Assembly (NCBI GenBank): GCA_028101095.1
Contig: JAOHKG010000007.1
Location: 1-48,477 of the forward strand
Length of the DNA: 48,477 nt
DNA from: Fidelibacterota bacterium
GTDB lineage: Bacteria > Fidelibacterota > Marinisomatia > Marinisomatales > UBA1611
Direction: 5' to 3'
Program-made: the position numbers and the translations under genes
In this document: one piece after another, positions 34,868 through 44,249 of the stretch
How the letters are laid out: every line of letters starts with the position of its first letter
Numbering within the stretch: position 1 is the stretch's first letter
The notes under the pieces: model-generated
What the model saw: only the letters and a program-made list of their open reading frames with translations
Database searches by the model: none
Told to the model about the DNA's origin: nothing

Positions 34868-36817
34868 CTATTCCTGCTTTTCAGAAGTATTTTCTGTCTC
34901 ATTATTTTTACCATTTTCTCCATCTTTTTCAGCTTGGCTAGCAATATCTAGTAACTCTTGAGGCAATTCTAACTTTTCACCTGAATTAGTTTTCTGGTTA
35001 TTTAAGTACTGTTTCACTTCATCTGTAGCACTATTGCGTCTTCCAGCCCCAGCTAACTCCTCTTTGTAGAGTATAACTTTTTTGTCTTCTGGAGACACTT
35101 TCATTACTAGTCCGGATAAATTAGCTCCGACCTCATATTGAGCCGCAAGAGTTTTTCTATCTTTTTTAGACATTTTCCCAAATGGGATTATTCCTTCAAC
35201 TTCATTTTCAAGCTGGATAATAATTCCTTTGTCAAGTACTCTGATAATTTCACCACTTACCTCATTTCCGGCATCATATGTTGAAATGATTGCAGGCCAT
35301 GGATCCTCTAGAACTTGTCTATATCCAAGTGAGATTCTTCGGTTTTCCCTTGAAACCTCTAAAATTTTCACTTCTAATTCCTGACCTTTTTCAACAACTT
35401 CTTTCGGGTGTTTTATAACTTTTGTCCAAGATAGATCAGACACATGAATTAAGCCATCAATTCCTTCTTCTAACTCAGCAAAAGCTCCAAATTGTGTTAA
35501 ATTTTGAACCTTACATTTATGTACAGTTTCAACCATATATTTTTCTTCAATTTCATCCCATGGATCCGGAGTCAACTGTTTTACACCCAAACTAATTTTT
35601 CTCTCATTTGAATCGATAAAAAGAACCTTTGCTTCCACCTCATCACCCATAGAGTATACTTCAGCAGGATTTTTAATATGTTTTGTCCAAGAAATTTCGG
35701 ATACATGAATCAGCCCTTCAACGCCAGGTTCTAGTTCAATAAAACAACCATAATTTGTTAAACTAACAACTTTACCTTTGACTACATTACTTATTGGATA
35801 TTTAACCTCAACTTCGTCCCAAGGGTGGGGAGCAAGTTGTTTTAATCCAAGAGAGACTCTTTTCCTTTCTTCATCATATTCAATTACTTTCACGGTTATT
35901 GAATCATTCATACCTATTACCTCTGAAGGATGATTCACTCTTCCCCACGAAAGATCAGTAATATGAAGAAGACCATCAATCCCACCTAGATCTACAAAAA
36001 CACCAAAATCTGTTATATTTTTAACGCGACCTTCAAGAACTGAACCAACTTCAAGCTCTTGAAAAAGCGCTTCTCTTTGCTCTTTGAGACTATCTTCAAG
36101 GATAATTTTATGTGAAACAACTATATTTTTTCTTGCTTCATTAAATTTCACAATTCGAAGTTCTATTTCTTTATCAAGGTACACATCAAAATCCTGTATT
36201 GGGCGCACATCTACTTGAGAACCAGGTAAAAAAGCCTGCACAACTCCAAGATCAACAATGAGTCCACCTTTTATTCTTCTAATGACAGTTCCCGTAATTA
36301 AACTCTCATTTTCAAATGCATCATTTAATTCTTTCCAACGACGCATAAAGTCTGCTTTTTCTTTGGAAAGAATAGTATTCCCACTAGCATCCTCTATAAA
36401 CTCAAGGTAAACTTCAACTTGGTCACCTATGGAAGGGAGATCATCTTTTTTAAACTCTGATCTATCTATAATACCTTCTGATTTAAAACCAATATCAATT
36501 AAGACATCTCTATCATTCATACCAACAACACGGCCTTGAATAAGTGAATGCTCGGATATATCGCCAAAGGTACCTTCATATAGCGCTTCTAGCTCACTAT
36601 CAATTAGCGAACCATCGCTATTAAGATCTTTAATAAGATCAATTTCTTTGACAACTTTTACTTTATGAAAAAGCTTAGGGTTTAAGTAATCCTGAATTTC
36701 AGCTACATTAACGGCTGGGGTAGAAGATGAATTTTCTTCACTGATTTTTTCGGTTACGATATTATCTGTTCCTTCCAAAACCTCTTCAACTACCTGTTCT
36801 TTATCTTGATTAAACAT
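34868..36817 (-). CDS. rpsA: 30S ribosomal protein S1
   Basis: A 649-residue protein with six S1 OB-fold repeats. The central ones are clearest (VGSVLEGRVKNITDFGVFVD, VVKGKVVSLTNYGCFIELEP, VHKCKVQNLTQFGAFAELEE), each followed by a GLIHVSDLSW-like segment. The N-terminal ~80 residues and the C-terminal ~50 are acidic and low complexity. S1 recruits mRNA to the 30S subunit. It follows cmk by 18 nt, the common cmk-rpsA pairing. Confidence 0.96.
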   Translation of the reverse strand: MFNQDKEQVVEEVLEGTDNIVTEKISEENSSSTPAVNVAEIQDYLNPKLFHKVKVVKEIDLIKDLNSDGSLIDSELEALYEGTFGDISEHSLIQGRVVGMNDRDVLIDIGFKSEGIIDRSEFKKDDLPSIGDQVEVYLEFIEDASGNTILSKEKADFMRRWKELNDAFENESLITGTVIRRIKGGLIVDLGVVQAFLPGSQVDVRPIQDFDVYLDKEIELRIVKFNEARKNIVVSHKIILEDSLKEQREALFQELEVGSVLEGRVKNITDFGVFVDLGGIDGLLHITDLSWGRVNHPSEVIGMNDSITVKVIEYDEERKRVSLGLKQLAPHPWDEVEVKYPISNVVKGKVVSLTNYGCFIELEPGVEGLIHVSEISWTKHIKNPAEVYSMGDEVEAKVLFIDSNERKISLGVKQLTPDPWDEIEEKYMVETVHKCKVQNLTQFGAFAELEEGIDGLIHVSDLSWTKVIKHPKEVVEKGQELEVKILEVSRENRRISLGYRQVLEDPWPAIISTYDAGNEVSGEIIRVLDKGIIIQLENEVEGIIPFGKMSKKDRKTLAAQYEVGANLSGLVMKVSPEDKKVILYKEELAGAGRRNSATDEVKQYLNNQKTNSGEKLELPQELLDIASQAEKDGENGKNNETENTSEKQE

Positions 36818-36835
36818 ACTTTTGATGTTTCCTTG

Positions 36836-37483
36836 TTATTTGTTATTAATAATTTTTACAATTTGTTCAATTTGTTCATCCACACTCATACTTGACGTGT
36901 CAATAATAGTTGCTTCTTTAGTTCTAATTAGAGGCGAAATTTTTCTGTTAGTATCTAAAAAATCTCGTCTCTTTATTTGAGTAATTAAATCATCAAGAGT
37001 GACTGATTTATCCTGATTCGTTAATTCTTTTAAACGACGAGCAGCACGTATTTCTGCTTTTGCATCCAAATAAAATTTAAACTCTGCATTTGGAAAGACA
37101 ACTGAACCAATGTCTCTCCCTTCAATCACACAGTCAATATTTCTTGCAATCTCTCTTTGCTTTTCAACCATTTTTTTCCTTACAATTGATATAGAACTAA
37201 CTTCGCTTACCTTGGATGTAACATCCTGTTTTCTAATATCCTGTTCTACGCACAAACCATTTAACGTAATTTGATTATCCCTGTTGAAATTAATCTCAAT
37301 TTCTTTAACCAAATCGATAAAATCTTGGCTATCATAACTAATATCTAGGTATTTCAGATACTCTAAGGTGATAGCTCGGTACATAGCGCCAGTATCTAAA
37401 TGTAAAATACCAAAAAATTTTGCAACACCTTTTGCAGTTGTACTCTTTCCAGAAGCCGAAGGCCCATCTATAGCGATAATCAT
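36836..37483 (-). CDS. cmk: Cytidylate kinase
   Basis: A 215-residue P-loop kinase that phosphorylates CMP and dCMP. It has IAIDGPSASGKSTTAKGVAK, HLDTGAMYRAITLEYL, IEGRDIGSVVFPNAEFKFYL and RRLKEL. The size is typical. Genetic linkage to rpsA downstream is the usual bacterial arrangement. Confidence 0.96.
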   Translation of the reverse strand: MIIAIDGPSASGKSTTAKGVAKFFGILHLDTGAMYRAITLEYLKYLDISYDSQDFIDLVKEIEINFNRDNQITLNGLCVEQDIRKQDVTSKVSEVSSISIVRKKMVEKQREIARNIDCVIEGRDIGSVVFPNAEFKFYLDAKAEIRAARRLKELTNQDKSVTLDDLITQIKRRDFLDTNRKISPLIRTKEATIIDTSSMSVDEQIEQIVKIINNK

Positions 37484-37563
37484 TTAATTAAATTCTCAAT
37501 AAGCCGACAAAATTAATTAATTTAAGCTTTAAATGCTACTGAAGAAAAAATAGGTTTTTTATT

Positions 37564-38268
37564 TTATCCCGCATCCCATAATTTTTTTATCTCATTATCA
37601 GTTAATTTTCTATATTCTCCTTCCTTTAAACTTCCTAGCTTTAATCCAGCATAATTAGTTCTTCTTAAGTTAAATAATTTAACTTTAATACGGTACATTA
37701 GTCGCCTTATCTCTCTTTTTTTACCATGCCTCAACCTGAGTATTAACTTAGACCTTCCTTTATTAGTTTCCTGATCTAACACTTCAGCTCTACCATATTC
37801 TTTATCACCAATATAAACACCCCTTGTTATCTTTTTAACTTGAACATCATTTATGCGCCCCTCTATTTCAAGTTCATAGTCTTTAGGAATACTATTTTTA
37901 GGGTGTGTTAAATGTTGATGTAAATCACCATCGTTGGTAAGCAATAATAATCCTGTAGTATCTTGGTCTAATCTTCCAATTGGAACTACCCTTGAAGAAG
38001 TTGCTATGATATCCAAGACTGTCCTCCTACCATGTGTATCTTTGACCGTGGTTATAATTTTGGGTGGCTTATTAAGCATTAGAACAATTTTATTAATCTC
38101 AGGTTTAATTCTTTTTCCATCATATAGAATAATATCTGTTTCTTCAACTTGATAAGCAGGATCTAAGCAAAGTAGACCATTTACTTCTGTTGTGCCCATC
38201 TGTATGAGAGTATCGGATTCTCTTCTTGAGGCTATCCCCGATTTTGATAAGTATTTATTTAAACGCAT
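37564..38268 (-). CDS. rluB: RsuA/RluB-family pseudouridine synthase
   Basis: A 234-residue enzyme with an N-terminal S4 RNA-binding domain (MRLNKYLSKSGIASRRES) and catalytic motif PIGRLDQDTTGLLLLTNDGD containing the active Asp. HLTHPKNSIPKDYELEIEGR and RHGKKREIRRLMYRI complete the family pattern. It probably modifies 23S rRNA helix 89 or 90, as RluB does, but RsuA- or RluE/F-type specificity cannot be excluded. Located after scpB, a conserved scpA-scpB-rluB neighbourhood. Confidence 0.9.
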   Translation of the reverse strand: MRLNKYLSKSGIASRRESDTLIQMGTTEVNGLLCLDPAYQVEETDIILYDGKRIKPEINKIVLMLNKPPKIITTVKDTHGRRTVLDIIATSSRVVPIGRLDQDTTGLLLLTNDGDLHQHLTHPKNSIPKDYELEIEGRINDVQVKKITRGVYIGDKEYGRAEVLDQETNKGRSKLILRLRHGKKREIRRLMYRIKVKLFNLRRTNYAGLKLGSLKEGEYRKLTDNEIKKLWDAG

Positions 38269-38288
38269 TTTATATAAATACTTTATTG

Positions 38289-38894
38289 TTATTTATTTTC
38301 ATTTGTAAGATTTTCTATTTTATTATTTTTATCAAAAACAGCAATCTGTTCTCCTAAACGAGGATCAGATTCTAACAACTCTGTTATTTCTTTTAATTTT
38401 GGTAAGTCATAAAGAGCTTTTAGCCCAAAATACTGTAAAAACGCATCAGTAGTTTTATACAGCAGAGGTCTTCCTGGACCGTTGCTCCTTCCCTTAATTG
38501 CTACTAATTTACGATTTAATAATGTTTTAATCACCCCGCTTGAATCGACACCTCTTATAGCTTCGACTTCATGTCGACCAATAGGTTGCTTATAAGCAAT
38601 AATTGCTAAAGAATCTAAAGCAGCAGGTGATAAGTTTACTTTACCCGTTTTACTTAACATGATTCTAATATAATGTTCATATTCCTTTTTTGCTACTAAT
38701 TGATAACCATTAGCAACGAACCTAATTTCAAAAGCATGCCCACCATCACTGTAAATTTCATTTAATTCATTAACTATTATTTCTAATTCAGGTGGTTCTG
38801 GGTAGAGAACCATGTCTATTTTTTTTTGAGTCAGAGGTTCAGGACTAGCAAAAAGTAATGCCTCAATTATTTCAATATAATCTTGTTTGACCAT
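38289..38894 (-). CDS. scpB: Segregation and condensation protein B
   Basis: A 201-residue protein with tandem winged-helix domains. IIEALLFASPEPLT at the N-terminus, ALDSLAIIAYKQPIGRHEVE, IRGVDSSGVIKTLL and GRPLLYKTTDAFLQYFGLK are standard ScpB motifs. With ScpA it forms the kleisin-kite part of the SMC condensin complex. It lies 3 nt after scpA. Confidence 0.95.
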   Translation of the reverse strand: MVKQDYIEIIEALLFASPEPLTQKKIDMVLYPEPPELEIIVNELNEIYSDGGHAFEIRFVANGYQLVAKKEYEHYIRIMLSKTGKVNLSPAALDSLAIIAYKQPIGRHEVEAIRGVDSSGVIKTLLNRKLVAIKGRSNGPGRPLLYKTTDAFLQYFGLKALYDLPKLKEITELLESDPRLGEQIAVFDKNNKIENLTNENK

Positions 38895-38897
38895 AGA

Positions 38898-39623
38898 TCA
38901 ATCTTCTTGTATTTGAATTAAATTTAATTCACCAAAAACCTTATCTTGAACTACATAGCATACGCCTACTCGGATTAGGTCAAGAACAGCAAGAAATGTA
39001 ACAATAAGCTCTAACTTAGATTGAATTTTTTTTGTTAAATTTTTAAAACTTAGCTTTGCTTTATCATTAAAGCTCTTCATGATAAGCTCTTTTTGATGTT
39101 CTAACTTAATTGGTTCTTTACTAAGCTCAAATTGAGAAATAATGGGACGTATTTCCATCACCTTTTTAAAATATCTTGCGATATCAAACAATGTTACATC
39201 CTCCAGAACTAAATTTAAAGTATCATCCAAATCTAAATTGATTGATTGTTCAAATTGCCTTGGAGTCATCAAGCTATTTTCTTCATTCATTTGTCTTAGA
39301 AAGGAAGCTGCATCTTTAAACCTAGAATAATCAATCAATTGGTTTATCAGCTCTTCTCTTGGATCTATAGCTATTCCATCATCATCTAATTCTGGACGTG
39401 GTATAAGCATTTTTGCCTTAACTCGCATTAGTGTAGAGGCCATAACTATAAAATCTCCAGCCACAATCATATTAAGTCTTTTCCATTCACTGATTACATT
39501 CATAAAATCTTCAGTTATTTTAGAGATGGGAATATCGTAGATGTCTAACTCATCTCTGCGAATGAAATATAATAACAAGTCTAACGGGCCTTCAAAATTT
39601 TCAATTTTTATTTGATATGACAC
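38898..39623 (-). CDS. scpA: Segregation and condensation protein A
   Basis: A 241-residue kleisin. NFEGPLDLLLYFIRRDELDIYDIPISKIT at the N-terminus is the SMC-binding signature; the C-terminal winged helix (LIVTFLAVLDLIRVGVCYVV) closes the ring. It acts with SMC and ScpB in chromosome organisation; no smc gene is in the window. The ATG and the trpS stop share one base. Confidence 0.95.
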   Translation of the reverse strand: MSYQIKIENFEGPLDLLLYFIRRDELDIYDIPISKITEDFMNVISEWKRLNMIVAGDFIVMASTLMRVKAKMLIPRPELDDDGIAIDPREELINQLIDYSRFKDAASFLRQMNEENSLMTPRQFEQSINLDLDDTLNLVLEDVTLFDIARYFKKVMEIRPIISQFELSKEPIKLEHQKELIMKSFNDKAKLSFKNLTKKIQSKLELIVTFLAVLDLIRVGVCYVVQDKVFGELNLIQIQED

Positions 39624-40588
39624 TATTTATATTTGATTCCTGTGCAAGATCTAACTTTTTCTAAAACTTGATTAGCTGATTTTTGTGCTTTTTTTGCGCC
39701 TAAATTTAAAATATCAAAAACATCTGATGGATTTTGAATTAAACGTTCTTTGTTCTTCCTGAAAGGTTCAAAATAATCCATTATTTTATCAAATAAATCT
39801 TGTTTTATATCTCCATATCTTGCTCCAGGTGTTTCAAATCTAGATATTAATTTTTTTCTATCATCATTATTCAAAAATAAATTAAATAACTCAAAAAGCG
39901 GTGCATCAGTACTTTTTGGTTCATCAATTTCTGAAGCATCAGTAGTTATTTTCATAACTTTTTTTCGAATAAGTTTTCCGTCTTCAAAAATTGGAATGGT
40001 ATTATTGTAAGACTTACTCATTTTCTGCCCATCTGTTCCAGGAACTAACTTTACTTTCTCAAGGATATCTTCTTTCGGAATAGCAAATATTTCCCCATAT
40101 TGGTTATTAAATTTATTTGCAATTTCTCGAGTCATTTCCAAATGTTGCTTCTGATCATTTCCAACAGGTACGAGTTCACCTCCAAAAAGGAGTATATCAG
40201 CTGCCATTAAGATAGGATAAGAATATAATCCCATATTGGGTTTCAAACCTTTACCTATTTTATCCTTATAAGAGGTGGCGCGGTCAAGTAGACCTCTATT
40301 TACTAATGACGTTAGAATCCATGTTAGTTCTGTTACTTGAGGAACATCTGATTGTACCCAAAAAGTACATCTATCAGGATCTAAACCTAAAGCTAGAAAA
40401 TCACAGGCTGCATGGAAAGTATTTTCAGAAAGGTTTCTTGCATTGGGAAGTGTTGTTAAAGCATGATAGTTAGCAATAAAACAAAATAAGTCATTTTCAT
40501 TTTGATATTTTATCATCCTTTTCATCATACCAAAATAGTTACCAAGATGTAATGTTCCAGAACTTTGAATACCACTTAAAACTCTCAT
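39623..40588 (-). CDS. trpS: Tryptophan--tRNA ligase
   Basis: A 321-residue class I synthetase. It has SGIQSSGTLHLGNYFG (HIGH equivalent), YPILMAADILLFGGELVPVG and QHLEMTREIA for tryptophan and AMP binding, and the KMSKS loop as GQKMSKSYNN. Length is normal. It is followed by scpA-scpB. Confidence 0.97.
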   Translation of the reverse strand: MRVLSGIQSSGTLHLGNYFGMMKRMIKYQNENDLFCFIANYHALTTLPNARNLSENTFHAACDFLALGLDPDRCTFWVQSDVPQVTELTWILTSLVNRGLLDRATSYKDKIGKGLKPNMGLYSYPILMAADILLFGGELVPVGNDQKQHLEMTREIANKFNNQYGEIFAIPKEDILEKVKLVPGTDGQKMSKSYNNTIPIFEDGKLIRKKVMKITTDASEIDEPKSTDAPLFELFNLFLNNDDRKKLISRFETPGARYGDIKQDLFDKIMDYFEPFRKNKERLIQNPSDVFDILNLGAKKAQKSANQVLEKVRSCTGIKYK

Positions 40589-40607
40589 CTAATCACCACT
40601 ATATTTT

Positions 40608-41162
40608 TTAATTAATTTTAAAAGGTTCCATGAATAAATAGGGCTTCCAATCATTTTGTTTTTCTTTAACGAATCGTTGGAAATAATGTAACCTGTTTGG
40701 AGGCTTGGGCTTTTTCCTTAAACTCATATTAGCACTGGAAGGAGTTTCATTACCTTTTTTTTGATTACAGGATCTACATGCTGCAACTAAATTATCCCAA
40801 GAATCTTTTCCTCCACTCGCTTTTGGAATAATATGATCTATGGTCAAAGGCATTTTTTTTTGGCCACAATACTGGCAAGTATAATTATCTCTCTCCAGTA
40901 AATTTTTTCTATTTAAATCAACTGATAAATTATCATATCTTACATAGTCTTTTATTTTAATAATACTTGGAAGACTAACCGTAAGACTAGGACTTTTTAC
41001 AACCTCTTCATAGTTTGATAAAACTTCAACTTTATTAAGAAAGTTTAAGCATATTGCCCTCTTAGCAGTACAAATTGTCATTGGAGCATAATTTGAATTA
41101 AGCACCAAAACTCCGCGATTTAAAATGCTGCCATTAACTGAATTATAGCTTGGGGATTTCAC
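40608..41162 (-). CDS. HNH endonuclease-domain protein
   Basis: A ~184-residue protein with an N-terminal alpha/beta part (VLVLNSNYAPMTICTAKRAI) and a C-terminal HNH zinc-finger nuclease domain: CQYCGQ, LTIDHIIPKASGG, SWDNLVAACRSCNQKKGN. This is a widely conserved chromosomal HNH family in free-living bacteria, not a homing element; its cellular role is unclear. The ORF track starts at TTG 41180 (17-nt overlap); GTG 41162 lies one base beyond the upstream stop and is preferred, but neither has a clear ribosome site. Confidence 0.82.
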   Translation of the reverse strand: MKSPSYNSVNGSILNRGVLVLNSNYAPMTICTAKRAICLNFLNKVEVLSNYEEVVKSPSLTVSLPSIIKIKDYVRYDNLSVDLNRKNLLERDNYTCQYCGQKKMPLTIDHIIPKASGGKDSWDNLVAACRSCNQKKGNETPSSANMSLRKKPKPPNRLHYFQRFVKEKQNDWKPYLFMEPFKIN

Positions 41163-41163
41163 A

Positions 41164-41871
41164 TTAAAACTTACGTTCAATAGAACAACTTAAAAGATAG
41201 ATTTCCAGCAGAGCTTTATTTACTTTTATACTTTCTTCTTTTACGCAACCTTGAGAGTGTAGAATCCATTCTCCTCCAAGAGAAAAACCAACATGACTAA
41301 TCTGGTTTTCTTTTCCAAAAAAGTGTAAATCACCAGGTTTGGAATTCAGCATAGAAATTGTTCCATTTCTAAAAAAGTCCAATTGAGCATTAGAGTCTCT
41401 AGGAGTATCTAAACCACATACCTTCAAAACTGCTTGGACTAAACCTGAACAATCAAAACCAAGTGAGCTTTTCCCACCCCACCTGTAAGGAATATCTTTT
41501 AATTTCTTAGCGGTAGGGACTATCAAATCTATATTGAGCCTTTCTTTCTTTTTTACTGCACCCTCAACCGTGCTTGAGACAATCGATCCAAATGGGTATT
41601 TAGCACTATAATTCCCTTTTGAATCAGGATTAACTACATAATACTGACTGTTGTTTCTTTTGAAATCAATAATGCCATAAAAAAGATTTACAAAACCTTC
41701 GTAATCATCATCAGTTCTAATTTTCACCCAATTTCCAACCATACTTATGATTAAGCATGATTCACCATGAACTAACTCCGTTACACATTCAGACTTAAAG
41801 GTTGATTCTAAGTAGACAGGTGCAACCCCCGCCTGATTTATAAACCACTTTTTGATATTATTTACTTTCAA
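41164..41871 (-). CDS. NlpC/P60 (C40) peptidase with SH3-like N-terminus
   Basis: A 235-residue cysteine peptidase. The N-terminal part (about 15-110) looks like one or two SH3b folds; the catalytic domain has IPYRWGGKSSLGFDCSGLVQ (Cys141), SHVGFSLGG (His193) and WILHSQG (His205). No signal peptide is evident, so it resembles cytoplasmic YkfC-type gamma-D-glutamyl dipeptide peptidases used in murein recycling rather than a secreted Spr-type enzyme. It is divergent from the B12 riboswitch. Confidence 0.85.
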   Translation of the reverse strand: MKVNNIKKWFINQAGVAPVYLESTFKSECVTELVHGESCLIISMVGNWVKIRTDDDYEGFVNLFYGIIDFKRNNSQYYVVNPDSKGNYSAKYPFGSIVSSTVEGAVKKKERLNIDLIVPTAKKLKDIPYRWGGKSSLGFDCSGLVQAVLKVCGLDTPRDSNAQLDFFRNGTISMLNSKPGDLHFFGKENQISHVGFSLGGEWILHSQGCVKEESIKVNKALLEIYLLSCSIERKF

Positions 41872-41903
41872 GATATTTTATTTTTATTGTCTGATTTTAA
41901 GAA

Positions 41904-41923
41904 AATTGATGTTTATATCAATT
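41904..41923. repeat. Inverted repeat upstream of the riboswitch
   Basis: AATTGAT and ATCAATT form 7-bp perfect arms separated by six bases. It lies between the divergent NlpC gene and the riboswitch, about 12 bp before a TATAAT. It could be an operator or a weak hairpin; function is not supported beyond position. Confidence 0.35.
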
Positions 41924-41934
41924 GGATAAATTCT

Positions 41935-41940
41935 TATAAT
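41935..41940 (+). promoter_or_regulatory. Candidate -10 element for the B12 locus
   Basis: TATAAT lies a few bases before the start of the cobalamin aptamer, so a transcript starting at about 41946 would begin with the aptamer. No good -35 hexamer is seen at the normal spacing. Confidence 0.4.
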
Positions 41941-41942
41941 TA

Positions 41943-42110
41943 ATTAATGTTTCATATAGATAACTACTTTAAAAGGGAAACTTGTGAAATTCAAGTACAG
42001 TCCCCGCTACTGTAATTACAGAATACACTATTCAATATGTCATTCTTGGCTTTATAGCTGAGGAGAAGGCGGAAAGTGTTGATACTGTATAAGTCAGGAG
42101 ACCTTAATTG
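41943..42110 (+). ncRNA. Cobalamin riboswitch
   Basis: The B12-box core elements appear in order: AAAAGGGAA, then GTGAAATTC, then CAGTCCCCGCTACTGTAA, a variable arm, and AAGTCAGGAGACCT. This matches the cobalamin aptamer consensus (AGGGAA..GTGAAA..CCCGC.ACTGT..GTCAGGAGACC). It controls the receptor gene immediately downstream and probably the BtuG-like gene as well. Exact ends are approximate. Confidence 0.96.
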
Positions 42111-42113
42111 TAG

Positions 42114-42149
42114 ACTTTTAAAAAAGTAAACTTTCGGGAGAAAAGTATG
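42114..42149 (+). promoter_or_regulatory. Riboswitch expression platform with SD in a hairpin loop
   Basis: Three overlapping hairpins compete: ACTTTT(42114-42119)/AAAAGT(42122-42127), AAAGT(42123-42127)/ACTTT(42130-42134), and ACTTT(42130-42134)/AAAGT(42042+100, i.e. 42142-42146). The last one places the ribosome site GGGAG in its loop directly before the ATG at 42147. The first two share strands with it, so the choice between them could expose or hide the SD. This suggests translational control; the pairing is read by eye only. Confidence 0.5.
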
Positions 42150-42221
42150 AATAAAGTATTCCATTTTACCATTTTATATCATTTCCCCCTTCATAAAAGG
42201 TGGGAATATCAGTCTATCTAA
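42147..42221 (+). CDS. Short ORF (24 codons) directly behind the riboswitch; possible leader or frameshifted receptor start
   Basis: ATG at 42147 has GGAG 6 nt upstream and opens a frame of 24 codons ending in TAA at 42219. The receptor frame is +1 relative to it. The peptide (MNKVFHFTILYHFPLHKRW...) has no recognised family. It may be a leader peptide, or the true start of the receptor separated from it by a one-base indel or a programmed shift. Confidence 0.4.
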   Translation: MNKVFHFTILYHFPLHKRWEYQSI

Positions 42222-44247
42222 GTTCCTTTCTGTACTGTTCTATCTAAATATTCTCTTCAAATACATTTATGCTGAATCCATAATAGTACATGATCAAGAT
42301 AAACAGGCAGTTGAATTTGCATATGTTCTAAATATTTCAAATAATAATTGGACTGTTACTGATAATTCTGGATCTACCCAAATACCAAAAGACACAAAAA
42401 TTAATGATTCTTTAAAAATACAAAGATATGGATATCGTCCTTTAATTTGTATCTACAGAGGAGAGAATCTTTTTGCTTCCTTACCGAATAAGCCAATATC
42501 ACTTAAAAACATTGATATATTTGCAGAGAGCTATAGTAAAGAAGAAAGTTTTAAGAAAATTAATATTGAAAAAAAAATCGGTCATGAAAATATTTCGCAC
42601 AAAGAATATTTAGAACTTTTACCAGGTGTCCAAGTCAAAACATTAGGTGGACCAGGTAGTATTATCACTGTTAGTTTAAACGGTGGTCCGACATCTCAAA
42701 CTAAAGTGACTATAAACGGTTTTGATTTGACTAATATGCAGACAGGAGTTTCTGACCTTTCTCAATTACCCACAGCGTTTATCAATAAAGCAAGGGTGGT
42801 AACTAGTGGAGCTAAACTTCTTTCATCTGGGTCACAAAATGGAGTTCTAGAATTAAATACATGGAAACCAACAAACTCTTTTTCAAGCACTTTTGGTTCA
42901 TTTAACAGCAGTTCGTCAAGTTTTCAACTTGCTCTTCAATCAAAAATCTTCAATTTATCAATTATTACAGGTTTAAGTAAAAGTGACGGAGATTTTCAAG
43001 TATCATGGAGAGATGAGTCTTTTAAACGGTTAAATAATAATTTCGACCAAAATTATAGTTCATTTAACTTGATTGGAAGATTATCACCTAAACTCTTTTT
43101 TAAGGGGTTTGCTCTTATCTCTAAGCAAAAAAGGGGAGTCCCTGGACTAGTTTGGTCTCCATCAGATGCAGATCATGAAGATGAACTTAAAATTATTGCT
43201 TCAAGTTTAAATTGGTTCACAAACTTGGGTAAACGTTCCATCAATTATATTTATAAAACTTCAAATGATAGTTATGCCAATCCAACATATAACACTAAAA
43301 ATAGGAATAAGCTAACTAGTTCATCTTTGAATATTAAAAATCCAATTTTAAAAAAAGGAAAGCTATTTTCATTTTTTGAATTTGATATTCAAAATCAAAA
43401 CCTAAACAGCAATGGAATGAAATATGAAAAAAATATTTTCATACTTAGCTCATCATCAGTATATAACATCTCTTCTAAGTCAAAAATTATTGGAACATTT
43501 CAGAACAATTACTCAAAGAACTTTTTTAATACAACGACAAGATCAGTAATGATAGATTATGAAATTAAAAACGATTTAATAATAGATAAACTAAGTTTCT
43601 CATCCTCCTCTCATTTTAGACATCCAACATTTAATGACCTTTATTGGAATCCGGGAGGTAATTCTGATCTAGAATCTGAAACTGGCATAAATAATTCTGT
43701 TAATTTTTGGCTTACACCCATATATGATAATATAGTTAGTTTCAATTTATTTCATTCAAATACTGATAATTTAATTCAATGGCTTCCGCTGCAATCTTAT
43801 TGGCAAGCACGTAATATAAATAATGTTGAACGCTATGGACTTACTGGGAATTGGGTTTCTAATTCTAAATTATTTAATAGTCGTTTATCTTTTAGCTTCA
43901 TCGAATCCTATTATGGTATTGATAAAAAGCCTCTTAGGTATTCTCCCAAAAATATTGGAACTATTTTTCTAGAAAAGAATTTTAAAAAGTTCAATATCAG
44001 TACAACTACTCACTTTATAGGGGAAATGGTCTCCGCTTATAGTTATCCAAAAAATAATATTATTCCACCAAATTCTACTACATCAATTTTTATCGATCAA
44101 AAGACGCAACTTAAAAAAATAGAACTAGTAACCTCTTTTTCTGTATTAAATACATTCGATCAAGAGTATGAATCTTCAAGAGGATATCCAGAACCAGGTA
44201 GAAGTTTTAAAATAACAATAATGATAAACCAAAAAAGGAAATACTAA
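42147..44247 (+). CDS. TonB-dependent receptor (BtuB-like, corrinoid uptake), start region out of frame
   Basis: The ORF track shows only 42706-44247, but the frame is open from 42151. Upstream of 42706 it encodes a hydrophobic signal segment (KFLSVLFYLNILFKYIYAES), a carboxypeptidase-regulatory-like beta domain (IIVHDQDKQAVEF ... QRYGYRPLI) and the plug start (YLELLPGVQVKTLGGPGS). The rest is plug (TINGFDLTNMQTG, VVTSGAKLLSSGSQNGVLEL) and beta-barrel ending PGRSFKITIMINQKRKY. No ATG, GTG or TTG occurs in this frame before 42706; the SD-led ATG at 42147 is in another frame. Placement right behind a cobalamin riboswitch makes B12 uptake the likely role. The BtuG-like gene follows after 2 nt. 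Confidence 0.85.
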
Positions 44248-44249
44248 AA

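Noticed and set aside
40608-41180. HNH gene as a mobile intron or homing element
   Set aside because: It lies in a tight housekeeping run, has an additional conserved N-terminal part typical of a chromosomal HNH family, and no intron or repeat boundaries are seen.
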